DNA of 64,000 nucleotides, taken from the NCBI RefSeq assembly GCF_003586445.1, contig NZ_CP030028.1, forward strand, positions 2,990,501-3,054,500, written 5' to 3'. The notes beneath the pieces were generated by a model. It saw only the letters and a program-made list of their open reading frames with translations, made no database searches and was not told the DNA's origin. The stretch's first letter is position 1; each line of letters opens with the position of its first letter. Positions 45,600 through 54,527 of the stretch are shown piece after piece. The stretch comes from Bacillus sp. Y1. Lineage in GTDB: Bacteria; Bacillota; Bacilli; Bacillales; Cytobacillaceae. Both the position numbers and the translations under genes were made by a program.

Positions 45600-46955
45600 A
45601 TGAAAATTAGTTCGAAAATCTTTATGGAAAAGCTAACATCTGTTCAAATCATTGTGTTATTTTACGTACTTGCGGTGGTTATATCAACTGTACTTTTAAT
45701 GCTTCCAATTACTTTAAAACCTGGTGAGAACATTTCTTTTATTGATGCATTATTTACCTCTGCAAGTGCGGTAAGTGTCACAGGGCTTTCTACCATCTCT
45801 ATCTCTGAAAAGCTAAGTGTGACAGGCACATTCATTTTTGCTTTCATCCTTCAATTCGGTGGAATTGGGATTATGACTTTAGGCACATTTATTTGGCTCC
45901 TAATGGGCAAGAAAATTGGACTTCGTGAACGAAAGTTAATTATGACCGATCAAAATCAGTCTACTCTGTCAGGTCTGGTTCAGTTGATGAGACAAATTCT
46001 TTATCTTATCATCCTTATCGAAATAATTGGTAGTTTAGTACTCGGTATTTACTTGGTTAATTACTATCCCAATTGGCAGGAAGCCTTTTTACATGGCTTT
46101 TTCATGAGTGTTAGTGCAACCACGAACGCAGGATTTGATATCACCGGTCAGTCCCTGCTACCATATGCTAATGATTATTTTGTTCAACTCGTTAACATCA
46201 TCCTTTTAATTCTTGGTGCTATTGGTTTTCCTGTTCTAATTGAGGTTCGACACTTTTTATTTCGAAGAGAAGATAGCCTATTTCGTTTTAGTTTATTTTC
46301 AAAAGTTACTTCAACAACATTTTTCCTATTAGTTATTGGCGGAACTTTACTCATCATTCTTTTTGAGTATAATCATTTTTTTGCAGGGAAATCTTGGCAT
46401 GAATCATTATTTTACGCATTATTCCAATCGGTTTCTACTCGAAATGGTGGTTTAGCGACGATGGATGTAAGTGAATTTTCAACCCCTACCCTACTTCTTT
46501 TATGTATTCTCATGTTTATCGGTGCTTCACCAAGCAGTGTTGGTGGAGGTATACGAACTACCACTTTTGCAATTATGATGTTAAGTATATTTACATATGC
46601 CAAAGGTCGAGATACGATAAAAGTATTTAAAAAGGAGATTTTACAAGAAGACATTCTTAAATCATATATTGTCATCACAACAGCAGTTATGATTTGTTCA
46701 GCTTCTGTCATTATATTGGCTGTTCTAGAACCTTCTTTAGGTTTAATGGAGATTGTCTTTGAAGTTAGCTCGGCTTTTGGTACAACGGGATTATCAATGG
46801 GGATCACGGCAGAATTAAGTACAGCTAGTAAGCTCGTCATCGTTTTGGTCATGTTTATTGGTCGAATTGGAATCTTCTCCTTCTTATTTATCATTCGTGG
46901 AAACCCAATAAAAGAAAAGTTCCATTATCCTAAGGAACGTATTATTATTGGTTAG
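45600..46955 (+). CDS. TrkH/KtrB-family potassium uptake membrane subunit
   Basis: 451 aa with four M1-P-M2 repeats. Selectivity-filter glycines in SASAVSVTGLST, SVSATTNAGFD, SVSTRNGGLAT and FGTTGLSMG; the intramembrane loop of the third repeat is ASPSSVGGGIRTTTF. Na+-coupled K+ uptake of the Ktr type (KtrB or KtrD). No partner KtrA/KtrC gene is adjacent, as with B. subtilis ktrD. SD AAAGAGG. I saw no c-di-AMP (ydaO) riboswitch in 45366-45599, a 233-bp leader region with AT-rich sequence only. Confidence 0.92.
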   Translation: MKISSKIFMEKLTSVQIIVLFYVLAVVISTVLLMLPITLKPGENISFIDALFTSASAVSVTGLSTISISEKLSVTGTFIFAFILQFGGIGIMTLGTFIWLLMGKKIGLRERKLIMTDQNQSTLSGLVQLMRQILYLIILIEIIGSLVLGIYLVNYYPNWQEAFLHGFFMSVSATTNAGFDITGQSLLPYANDYFVQLVNIILLILGAIGFPVLIEVRHFLFRREDSLFRFSLFSKVTSTTFFLLVIGGTLLIILFEYNHFFAGKSWHESLFYALFQSVSTRNGGLATMDVSEFSTPTLLLLCILMFIGASPSSVGGGIRTTTFAIMMLSIFTYAKGRDTIKVFKKEILQEDILKSYIVITTAVMICSASVIILAVLEPSLGLMEIVFEVSSAFGTTGLSMGITAELSTASKLVIVLVMFIGRIGIFSFLFIIRGNPIKEKFHYPKERIIIG

Positions 46956-46962
46956 TTATAGT

Positions 46963-46995
46963 AAAAACTCCGCTGCTAAAGGCAACGGAGTTTTT
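46963..46995. terminator. bidirectional terminator (ktr / CNNM)
   Basis: AAAAACTCCG / CGGAGTTTTT stem, T-run on each exit. Confidence 0.9.
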
Positions 46996-48234
46996 TTATA
47001 CTAATGGTGGGGTTTTCTTTTTTATTTCAATTTGCTTGATTTTATTATCCTCTACTACAAGCATTTCAAAGTGGAGATGATGGTATTCAAAAGTTTCTCC
47101 TTCATCCGGGAAATGTCCCATTTCTTTTAATAAAAATCCAGTTAATACATCTTCATCTTCAGGAATCTTTGTTTTGAAGACTTCATTTAATCTTCGTAAG
47201 GCTAATTTTCCATTACATATGATATGCGAGTCTGTTAATTCATCGATCAATATCTCTTCATTTTCATCAGTCTCATCTTTAATTTCAAGACCAATCATGG
47301 CTTCAATAATATCCTCGTTTGTAATTATTCCTTTGGTTCCCCCGTATTCATCAAGTACAATCGCAAGATGCTTGCGTTCCTTTAGCATCATTTTAAATAT
47401 CTTTTCAATTGAGTGAAACTCAAATACAAATAATGGGGAATTATCTGTGAAATCCTCTAATGGTTTATCAGGTTCTACTGACCAAGATAATAAACCCTTT
47501 GAATGAAAGACTCCTACAATATTATCCATGTTCTCTTTATATACTGGATATCTTGTATATTGATTGTTTATAACCACTTCTCTCGCTTCCTCGAAGGTCG
47601 AGTCAAAAGGAATTCCTTGAATTTCCATGCGCGGGGTTTTTAATGCATCTCTAACATCTAAGCTATAAAAATCAATAACTCCCTTTATACTTTTCGTCTC
47701 ATCATTTTGAAATGTACCTTCTGTGGCGGCAATGTCTACCATAGTAATAAGCTCTTCCTTTGAAATAGACACGCCATCCTTATCTTCTTTTTCTAAAAGC
47801 TTAATGACAGCTCTTGTAAAGCGTGACAAAAGAAATGTTAATGGTTTTAATATAATCATAATGAACTGAATGACCGGAAATACGAGAAAGGCAATCTTAT
47901 CAGCAAAACTAGCAGCAATTGACTTAGGCAATACTTCAGCAAATACAATTAATACGACCGTAAGAATCCCTGTTACAATCCCTACGTTCCATCCATACTC
48001 AATGGCAATAATGGTTACCAATGTAGGCAGCATAATATTAGCTATATTGTTACCAATTAATATTGCTGTAATTAATTCGTCCAAATTAGACACAAGTGTT
48101 AAAAGCTTCTGCGCCTTTTTGTCACCGCTTTCTGCCTTTGTCTTTAGTTTCATTTTATTAACCGCAGTTAGTGCAGTTTCACTTCCAGATAGAAAAAAAG
48201 ACATAAGCAGAAAAAATATAATGGCTATAAACAC
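46996..48234 (-). CDS. CNNM/CorC-family transporter, second copy
   Basis: 412 aa with the same domain order as 33612-34937. DUF21 membrane part (FFLSGSETALTAVNKMKLKTKAESG; AEVLPKSIAASFADK), CBS pair ([48 protein letters not shown]), and CorC_HlyC end (EDVLTGFLLKEMGHFPDEGETFEYHHLHFEML). The GTG at 48234 has GGAGGA 6 bases upstream. It differs enough from the other copy to suggest a separate ion or role. Confidence 0.88.
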   Translation of the reverse strand: MFIAIIFFLLMSFFLSGSETALTAVNKMKLKTKAESGDKKAQKLLTLVSNLDELITAILIGNNIANIMLPTLVTIIAIEYGWNVGIVTGILTVVLIVFAEVLPKSIAASFADKIAFLVFPVIQFIMIILKPLTFLLSRFTRAVIKLLEKEDKDGVSISKEELITMVDIAATEGTFQNDETKSIKGVIDFYSLDVRDALKTPRMEIQGIPFDSTFEEAREVVINNQYTRYPVYKENMDNIVGVFHSKGLLSWSVEPDKPLEDFTDNSPLFVFEFHSIEKIFKMMLKERKHLAIVLDEYGGTKGIITNEDIIEAMIGLEIKDETDENEEILIDELTDSHIICNGKLALRRLNEVFKTKIPEDEDVLTGFLLKEMGHFPDEGETFEYHHLHFEMLVVEDNKIKQIEIKKKTPPLV

Positions 48235-48312
48235 AAATCATCCTCCAAACAAATCTATGATGAGTATAACATTACCAAATTACTTTTGTTTTTGCCACTA
48301 TCATGTTATCTC

Positions 48313-48452
48313 TCATGCCATTGATTTAGCGTATAAATAAAAACCCATTATCGTACCAATGAAAACAATTATAAAGCTAATCCAATACAACGATTAATAT
48401 GACCCAATGGATTCCCGTCTGTTCGAGCATATCTGACCTCTTGTTTTTTCAT
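48313..48452 (-). pseudogene. possible frameshifted gene for a 46-aa single-helix membrane protein
   Basis: From ATG 48452 (AAAGGA upstream) the frame reads MKKQEVRYARTDGN..., reaching CIGLAL and a stop after 27 codons. One extra T in the GCTTTA run (near 48371) would instead continue into FIIVFIGTIMGFYLYAKSMA and a stop at 48313. The joined product would be a polar head plus one membrane helix, a sensible small protein. The region is 140 nt, one short of 47 codons. Could be a real mutation, a sequencing error, or chance. Confidence 0.4.
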
Positions 48453-48496
48453 ATTTCCTTTATTTTTTACTAAAACAAGATTATTATTTCAAAAAA

Positions 48497-48520
48497 AGAA
48501 GCATGAATATTCATGCTTCT
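48497..48520 (-). terminator. intrinsic terminator after the aspartokinase gene
   Basis: AGAAGCATGA / TCATGCTTCT perfect stem with ATAT loop; poly-T (from AAAAAAA) on the minus-strand exit. Confidence 0.9.
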
Positions 48521-48526
48521 CCTTTC

Positions 48527-49888
48527 TTATACCGGTACACCGACAAAGAACTCATTATAAAGTGCTTTTACTGCATGCTTTTCATCCGCTTCTTTTACGC
48601 CAAACATCATACTCACTTCAGATGAGCCTTGGTTAATCATCTCAATATTCACACCAGCATCGGCAAGTGCCTTTGCAGCTCTTGCAGTTGTTCCAACATT
48701 TTGTCTCATGCCTTCACCAACAATCATGATTAAAGCCAAGTCGTGCTCAACTTTCACTTCATCTGCATGCAACTCTGTGAGAATAAGGTTAACAATTCGT
48801 TGTTCTGTTTCGTAATCCATTTGATCCTGACGTAAAATAACAGAAATATCATCAATTCCTGACGGAGTATGCTCGTATGACATTCCATGTTCTTCTAATA
48901 TTCTTAATAATCTACTTCCAAAACCGATTTCTCTGTTCATTAAATATTTTCCAACATAAATGCTACAGAACCCTTTATCACTTGCAATTCCTGTTACAGG
49001 ACCATTTTGAACACTGCGCTCATGAACAATTAAAGTCCCTGGCGAAAGCGGGTTATTCGTGTTTTTTACCTGTACTGGAATTCCTGCCCTAAAAGCTGGA
49101 ATTAATGCCTCATCGTGAAATACAGAAAAGCCAGCATAAGAAAGTTCTCTCATTTCACGGTAAGTAAGTTCTTTTATTTCTTTTGGCTCTTGAACAAGAT
49201 TTGGATTTACTGAATAAACAGCATCTACGTCTGTAAAATTTTCATACAGATCTGCTTTTATGCCATTCGCTAAGATCGAGCCTGTAATGTCAGAACCACT
49301 TCTCGAAAAAGTTACAACATTTCCATCTTTTGTATAACCGAAAAATCCAGGGAAGATCAAAATCCCATCTTCTTCTCGTAGTTTATATAAATTGTCATAA
49401 GATTCCTGTAGTACTTGTGCATTCCCAGTCTCATCAGTGACAAACAATCCAGCATCCTTTGGATTGATGTATTTTGCATGCACTCCTTTTGATTGAAAGA
49501 ATCTCGCAACTAATTTTGCATTATTGTCTTCACCAGCTGCTTTAAGAGCTTCCATATAATGGTCTGGATTGGATTTATCTGCAGTTAATAAAGAATGTAA
49601 AGTATTTTTAATCTCTTCTGTAATGTCTGATGATAGATGGAGTTCCTTAACGATGCTATTGTAACGATCGATTATTTGCTCAAGTGTAGCACTTGTATCT
49701 TCACCATTTAATCCTTGCTCTGCGCAATGTATCAACAAATCTGTCACTTTTATATCATCTGATTTTCTCTTTCCTGGTGCTGATACAACAATTACTTTTC
49801 GACTAGGATCAGCTGTGACGATTTGAAATACTTTTTGTAACTGCTCTCCATTTGCTAAAGATGATCCTCCGAATTTTGCTACCTTCAT
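48527..49888 (-). CDS. yclM: aspartate kinase (YclM/ThrD type)
   Basis: 453 aa. Starts KVAKFGGSSLANG, the aspartokinase P-loop-like KFGGSS. It has FSRSGSDITGSILANG and the ENFTDVDAVYSVNP substrate region, then two ACT domains in the last 150 residues (GVNIEMINQGSSEVSMMFGVKE). Phosphorylates aspartate for the lysine/threonine/methionine branch. Length and sequence resemble the monomeric YclM enzyme rather than the alpha/beta LysC type. No lysine riboswitch or T-box seen in 49889-50077. Confidence 0.92.
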   Translation of the reverse strand: MKVAKFGGSSLANGEQLQKVFQIVTADPSRKVIVVSAPGKRKSDDIKVTDLLIHCAEQGLNGEDTSATLEQIIDRYNSIVKELHLSSDITEEIKNTLHSLLTADKSNPDHYMEALKAAGEDNNAKLVARFFQSKGVHAKYINPKDAGLFVTDETGNAQVLQESYDNLYKLREEDGILIFPGFFGYTKDGNVVTFSRSGSDITGSILANGIKADLYENFTDVDAVYSVNPNLVQEPKEIKELTYREMRELSYAGFSVFHDEALIPAFRAGIPVQVKNTNNPLSPGTLIVHERSVQNGPVTGIASDKGFCSIYVGKYLMNREIGFGSRLLRILEEHGMSYEHTPSGIDDISVILRQDQMDYETEQRIVNLILTELHADEVKVEHDLALIMIVGEGMRQNVGTTARAAKALADAGVNIEMINQGSSEVSMMFGVKEADEKHAVKALYNEFFVGVPV

Positions 49889-50077
49889 GTAAACATCCCC
49901 TGATAAATAAAATTTATATTTATTATCGCTTCAAAGTAGTAAAGAATCAAGCATTATTTCCTCATTAGATGGACAAATGTATTTTTAGAGAGGACAATAT
50001 GGTTTTTTCATGTTTCTTATCCTCTAGTGAATGGAAAATAAACTTACGTTTACAATATGTAAAAAGGAGTGAAAGCT

Positions 50078-50524
50078 ATGCGCACAAATTTTCGAATCAT
50101 CCTTCTTAAGTTCATTGCTTGTATTATAATTTTTACTATTGCCTTTGACCTGTTCTTTGAAGCCGGGATATCCGAAGTCTTGTCATTCAGTATTTTGGTA
50201 ACCCTTGTTTCCTATTTCATTGGAGATAAAATTATTTTGCCGAGGGTTGGAAACCGAGCCGCTGTTGTCATCGATTTTTTCACTGTCTATGCGATCGTGT
50301 GGATTTTTGGAAATATTCTTCTACACAGCTATGAACAGATTGCATGGGGAAGTATTATGGCAGCAACATTCATCGGAATATCTGAGGTGTTTGTACATTT
50401 ATTTCTTATAGGTCGGTTAGAACCATCGACTCCTATAGAAAGAAAAAGACCTCTACGTACATCTCAGAAGCTTGCGTTTGGGACGGAATTTGCTGAGGAG
50501 TCAGATCCTCGAAAGAGAAACTAA
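50078..50524 (+). CDS. yndM: YndM family membrane protein (DUF2512)
   Basis: 148 aa, four membrane helices. VLSFSILVTLVSYFIGDKIILPRVGNRAAVVIDFF is the family core. A basic, polar C-terminal tail of about 35 residues (RKRPLRTSQK...) follows. Function unknown. ATG 50078 lies 8 bases after AAAGGAG; the ORF's GTG at 50069 is part of the SD. Confidence 0.85.
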   Translation: MRTNFRIILLKFIACIIIFTIAFDLFFEAGISEVLSFSILVTLVSYFIGDKIILPRVGNRAAVVIDFFTVYAIVWIFGNILLHSYEQIAWGSIMAATFIGISEVFVHLFLIGRLEPSTPIERKRPLRTSQKLAFGTEFAEESDPRKRN

Positions 50525-50525
50525 A

Positions 50526-50553
50526 AACGTTACTGCCGTAGAGCAGTAACGTT
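50526..50553. terminator. bidirectional terminator (yndM / sigma factor)
   Basis: 11-bp stem AACGTTACTGC / GCAGTAACGTT with 6-base loop; T-rich minus-strand exit. Confidence 0.88.
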
Positions 50554-50575
50554 CCTTCCTTATATTTCCAGCATA

Positions 50576-51097
50576 TCATGCATAGTTTTTTTCTGCTAAA
50601 TGCATGGATAATTTTTTCCTCGCTCGGTATAATACGGTTTTGACATTGTTTTGATTAAGGTGTAATGCTTCGGCAATTTCTTTTTCCTTCATCCCTTCTA
50701 CAACTTTTAAATGAAGGACAGATTGTTGATTGGCATTAAGTACACCAAAGGCTTTTGTTATTTCATTCTGTAATAACAAGGAATTCACTTCTTCTTCCAC
50801 ATTTTTATGAGATGCGACTTCTTGGTAAGTGATTTCAGTTTCAAGTACTTCTTTCCTTCTTTTTTCTTTTCTCACAAAATCAATTGCTGTTCTTGAAGCA
50901 ATGGCGGATAACCATGAGCGGAGCTTAGCCTCATCGACGATGGTATCTATTTTCCGAAATGCTTTAAAAAATGTTTCTTGTACTACGTCCTGTGCTAAGT
51001 GGTAATCCCTTGTGATACCGAAGGCGATATGAAAGAGAAGTTTTTGATGACTAAAACAAATCGTCATCATATCTTCCTTCGATAATTCCTCATTCAT
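50576..51097 (-). CDS. ECF-type RNA polymerase sigma factor
   Basis: 173 aa. Region 2 at about 10-80 (LLFHIAFGITRDYHLAQDVVQETFFKAFRKI; LRSWLSAIASRTAIDFVRKEKRR). Region 4 at about 110-165 (LNANQQSVLHLKVVEGMKEKEIAEALHLNQNNVKTVLYRARKKL). No anti-sigma gene is adjacent. ATG 51097 has GGGAGTG upstream; an ATG at 51127 overlaps the previous stop but lacks an SD. Being last in a GntR-ABC operon, it may pass the ABC or regulator signal to a larger regulon (inference). Confidence 0.88.
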   Translation of the reverse strand: MNEELSKEDMMTICFSHQKLLFHIAFGITRDYHLAQDVVQETFFKAFRKIDTIVDEAKLRSWLSAIASRTAIDFVRKEKRRKEVLETEITYQEVASHKNVEEEVNSLLLQNEITKAFGVLNANQQSVLHLKVVEGMKEKEIAEALHLNQNNVKTVLYRARKKLSMHLAEKNYA

Positions 51098-51126
51098 GAT
51101 CACTCCCTCCCTTTCCCCGTAATCCA

Positions 51127-53115
51127 TTATTTAAACTTTTCATTTACATATGCTGGTGCGTCGCTCTTGTCAAACGTTCCTAAATAAGGGTCCTGTTGAT
51201 TTTTAAATTTATAGGCGATTACGTATGTCTTTTTACTGTCTGGTAAATAAGTGTCTTCTGTATGATCCATCAGTTCTCTTATTTGCTCTTTCGTTTTGAA
51301 AGTTTTGGAGTTTGGATGATTATTCATATTAGTAAAAACTTCATGATTTGAATATCCATCATTATTGATTTCGAGGTCCTCTTTTTCTAGAACCACTGCA
51401 TAATCAATGTCTTCCTCCGAGATAAAAGCATTATCAAGCAGTTCTTTCTCGGCTAACCAATTTTCAAGCCCTTTGTAGGTAGCTAAGGCAGGGATATCTG
51501 CGTATCCGTAAAATTCTTTACTATTATTCAAAGAAAAGGAAATATGCGATTGAAAAGATTTTGAGCTGTACATCTCCTCATAAGTTGAGGCTAGTATATC
51601 TTCCTTTATAATAGATAGAAATTCCTTGATATCAGCTTTCTCAGAAATAACGGCGCGATCATTTTTATATCCCATGGACTCAATGGTAATCATATTAATT
51701 TTATCCGTTGTTAAATTGAACAATGGATAGGTTACCTCTTTATATTCCTTTGATTCATGAATCGGCTTGTAATACGCCAAATAATCATCCTTGTTTATTT
51801 CGTATTCACGAACCAATTTTTTTCCGTTCTTTAACTCGTACACAAAAAAGGCGGTTTCGATTTGTTCACCTGATGCTTTTTTACTTTCTTTTTTGGAAAG
51901 AATCTGCTTATGCAAATCGTGAACTAATTGAATATTGTTTGTTTCATTTAAGAAGAAGGTATCTTTTGAATACCCACTTTGCTCAGGATTCAAATAAAGA
52001 TAAGGACCATCGCTTAAATGCACCTTGTGGATATCTTCTATCTCTGGAATTCGGTTTTCATAGTTAGTAAGATCGAACTGAAAAATAGCAATGATTACTA
52101 TTAAAATACCACCATAGTATAGATAACCTTTAAGATTACCAAATACCCTCCAGGTTTTATTAAGTAATATTTCGGCTAGTACATAACCGAAAAAGGATCC
52201 AAACAGATAACCGAAGAATAACCATCCTTCCGATACCTCACGATACTCACCGAAGTAAGCAGCTGCCAATAATGCACAGCAAACAGTCATTCCGAATTTC
52301 AAAATTGGTTTTAAAATTGGGAAAATAACGGCTTGAGATACAGATTCCGGTTTCCTCTTTTTATAAAGCACTAAACTAAGAAAATACAATAATATGGAAA
52401 TGCCAGCATAGATCCCTAAAAGTATCACATTAGAAATATCTTGTATTGCTTCTATCATGGTTAGCGGAGATAAATATTGTATTTTTCCGTTTAGATGATA
52501 ACTATCTGGAAAACCAAACATAAAAAACTTAAGATTAAATGCGCCTAGTACAAATAATCCAACCGGCAGAAGCAGAAAAATATACGAAAGAATACCTTGT
52601 ACAATTGAAATACCTGTGATCATACCGATAAACACTGTACTAATATATATGATGGTATTAAAAAGAATTGTCATCCCTAACCAATAAAAAATAGAGTCAA
52701 TTTCTAACATAGATTGTAGACTCAAAACACTACGCTGAACGAAAACAATCGTTCCAATTACGACAACAGGTATGTTTACCATCAACCAACCAGAAAGGGT
52801 GTATTGATGGAATATCTTTTCTCTACTTACTGGTAAACTATGAATAAGATCTGAGCTTTGTTTTGACTGCATAAAGTGAAACAAGAACAATGGCAATAAA
52901 ACAGGCACGGATACTAGTAAAATATATTGAAGTTCCAGATTGAATTGAAACACATTCGCTGGTTCAAACATCAAGCGTTCATTTGTAGTTCTCATTAATA
53001 TTTCAAATGGAATAGCAAACAACAATACAAGAAAATAAATAATAGATACCCAGCCTGAGCTTCTAAGCATTAACTTTAAAATCTCAGGGTTAAGCAAAGA
53101 TGTTTTTGATAGCAT
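51127..53115 (-). CDS. ABC-2 type permease with a large soluble C-terminal domain
   Basis: 662 aa. About 9-10 membrane helices in the first 340 residues, with the YtrC/D-like entry SSDLIHSLPVSREKIFHQYTLSGWL. After the last helix (around 340-358) comes a roughly 300-aa hydrophilic domain, acidic and lysine-rich, with no recognised catalytic motif. It probably faces outward and senses or binds a ligand. ATG 53115 has GGAGG 9 bases upstream and overlaps the ATPase gene by 26 bp. Role by analogy with ytr: antibiotic or cell-envelope stress. Confidence 0.82.
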   Translation of the reverse strand: MLSKTSLLNPEILKLMLRSSGWVSIIYFLVLLFAIPFEILMRTTNERLMFEPANVFQFNLELQYILLVSVPVLLPLFLFHFMQSKQSSDLIHSLPVSREKIFHQYTLSGWLMVNIPVVVIGTIVFVQRSVLSLQSMLEIDSIFYWLGMTILFNTIIYISTVFIGMITGISIVQGILSYIFLLLPVGLFVLGAFNLKFFMFGFPDSYHLNGKIQYLSPLTMIEAIQDISNVILLGIYAGISILLYFLSLVLYKKRKPESVSQAVIFPILKPILKFGMTVCCALLAAAYFGEYREVSEGWLFFGYLFGSFFGYVLAEILLNKTWRVFGNLKGYLYYGGILIVIIAIFQFDLTNYENRIPEIEDIHKVHLSDGPYLYLNPEQSGYSKDTFFLNETNNIQLVHDLHKQILSKKESKKASGEQIETAFFVYELKNGKKLVREYEINKDDYLAYYKPIHESKEYKEVTYPLFNLTTDKINMITIESMGYKNDRAVISEKADIKEFLSIIKEDILASTYEEMYSSKSFQSHISFSLNNSKEFYGYADIPALATYKGLENWLAEKELLDNAFISEEDIDYAVVLEKEDLEINNDGYSNHEVFTNMNNHPNSKTFKTKEQIRELMDHTEDTYLPDSKKTYVIAYKFKNQQDPYLGTFDKSDAPAYVNEKFK

Positions 53116-53989
53116 ATCCGACACCCTCCATTTCATAAATAAAGATTTCTTCTAAGGTTAGTGGGAGAATATCGAGAATGACAGGTTGATATTTCATGAC
53201 TTTATCTACTATTTCCGCTTCTTTTCCTTTAACAATACAGATAAAGACACTTCCTCTTTTCTCTTGATGCAAAAGTTCGACACCGGTAAATAGGTTCTCC
53301 GGAACATTTTCCTTGAATGCTACTTGAATTTTATGTGTGTCAGATTTTAAGTCATCAAGTTCCTTCTCAATCAATAGCTCTCCTTTATGCAAAATACCTA
53401 TATAATCACAAATGTCTTCTACTTCACGCAAATTATGGGAAGAGATAAGAACCGTCATTTCCCTTGATGCTACATCTTCAATAATTAAACTTTTAATATT
53501 TTTCCGAACAACTGGATCGAGTCCATCCATCGGCTCGTCTAAAAGAAGGATTTCAGGCATGGTGGACAAGGCTAGAATAAACGCTGCCTGCCTTTGGACA
53601 CCTTTTGAGAATTTATGAAGCTTTCTTTTTTCATCGATCTTAAACGCATCCACAAGTAATTCATATCTCTCTTGATTCCAATTATTGTAGATTTTCTCGT
53701 AAAATTTCCCCATATCAGCTAGTGTGTATTGTGAAAAGAAGAATGGTTGGTCAGGAATAAAGAAAACACGCTGTTTTATGTAACTATTTTCAAATACTGA
53801 GCTCTCCTCAACCAATACAGAACCGTTGTCAGGAACATAAATTCCAGCTAAAAGCTTTAATAAAGTAGTTTTCCCCGCTCCATTTGTTCCAAGCAACCCA
53901 TATATTGATCCTTTTTGGATATGGAGACATATATTTTCAACCGCATCTGTTCCCTCAAAGGATTTACTTACCCTACTAAATTGAATCAC
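53090..53989 (-). CDS. ABC transporter ATP-binding protein (YtrB-like)
   Basis: 299 aa. Walker A GTNGAGKTT (about 33-41), signature HKFSKGVQRQAAFILAL (the usual LSGGQ is degenerate: FSKGVQ), Walker B ILLLDEPMDGLDP, H-loop SSHNLREVEDICDYIG. GTG 53989 with GGAGGG upstream; overlaps the GntR gene by 14 bp. The set GntR-ATPase-permease is the core of the ytrABC arrangement. Confidence 0.9.
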   Translation of the reverse strand: MIQFSRVSKSFEGTDAVENICLHIQKGSIYGLLGTNGAGKTTLLKLLAGIYVPDNGSVLVEESSVFENSYIKQRVFFIPDQPFFFSQYTLADMGKFYEKIYNNWNQERYELLVDAFKIDEKRKLHKFSKGVQRQAAFILALSTMPEILLLDEPMDGLDPVVRKNIKSLIIEDVASREMTVLISSHNLREVEDICDYIGILHKGELLIEKELDDLKSDTHKIQVAFKENVPENLFTGVELLHQEKRGSVFICIVKGKEAEIVDKVMKYQPVILDILPLTLEEIFIYEMEGVGYAIKNIFA

Positions 53990-54371
53990 TCTTGCTCCCT
54001 CCCCCTATTGTGGATTCCACTTCCTTTATGATTTCAACGAGTTGATCACTAGTGATTCCAAGATACATAGCTTCTGACAAAAGTTTTATTAGCTCAGATT
54101 TAATTGTCTTCATTTTTTCACTGTTTTGCTTTGGAGTATCAGGACTCACAAAGCTCCCCTTTCCTTTGATTGAATAAATATATCCTTGAACCTCAAGCTC
54201 TCGATAAGCTTTTTGAATGGTATTCGGGTTAATTGTCAGTTGGTGTGCCATTACCCGAACGGATGGTAGCTGTTCATCCGCTTTCATGACTTCACTAATA
54301 ATAAGCTCTTTTAACTTGTCTACCAGCTGCTCATATATTGGCTTTCGACTTCTTATATCTAGCTCAAACAT
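53976..54371 (-). CDS. GntR family transcriptional regulator (YtrA subfamily)
   Basis: 131 aa. N-terminal winged HTH about 5-75: RSRKPIYEQLVDKLKELIISEVMKADEQLPSVRVMAHQLTINPNTIQKAYRELEVQGY. It is followed by the short (about 50 aa) YtrA-type effector and dimer tail. It probably represses its own operon until a cell-wall stress signal arrives. ATG 54371 (GGAGG 6 bases upstream) is preferred over ATG 54377. Candidate operator just upstream at 54386-54426. Confidence 0.88.
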   Translation of the reverse strand: MFELDIRSRKPIYEQLVDKLKELIISEVMKADEQLPSVRVMAHQLTINPNTIQKAYRELEVQGYIYSIKGKGSFVSPDTPKQNSEKMKTIKSELIKLLSEAMYLGITSDQLVEIIKEVESTIGGGSKSDSI

Positions 54372-54385
54372 AGACATCCTCCAAT

Positions 54386-54426
54386 CTGTACCTAGTGTAC
54401 TATTAATCGTAATACAGGTGGTACAG
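54386..54426. promoter_or_regulatory. candidate GntR operator
   Basis: Inverted repeat CTGTACC (54386-54392) and GGTACAG (54420-54426) separated by 27 bp, with a nearby AGTGTAC half-site. It lies across the predicted promoter immediately before the GntR start. YtrA-type operators contain AGTGTA / TACACT arms at similar distance. Confidence 0.5.
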
Positions 54427-54484
54427 TTGAATTATATTTTATATATCCAAAAAATAGAAGAGTTTTTTAAAAAAAAATAAAAAA

Positions 54485-54512
54485 CACCCTCATTTTGTTA
54501 AAATGGGTGCTT
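54485..54512 (-). terminator. intrinsic terminator after the oxidoreductase gene
   Basis: Stem CACC-(CT bulge)-CATTTT / AAAATG-GGTG with a GTT loop; long T-run on the minus-strand exit from AAAAAAATAAAAAAC. Confidence 0.8.
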
Positions 54513-54527
54513 CTTATGTGAAAATAG

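Noticed and set aside
46412..46894. 160-aa minus-strand ORF inside the potassium transporter gene
   Set aside because: Lies wholly antisense to a clear TrkH-family gene and shows reversed membrane-helix codons only.
47870..48340. 156-aa plus-strand ORF
   Set aside because: It is the antisense shadow of the CNNM gene at 46996-48234, with no SD or recognisable domain.
49889..50077. Lysine riboswitch or T-box upstream of the aspartokinase
   Set aside because: Neither the L-box core nor a T-box sequence (TGGNACCGCG) is present.
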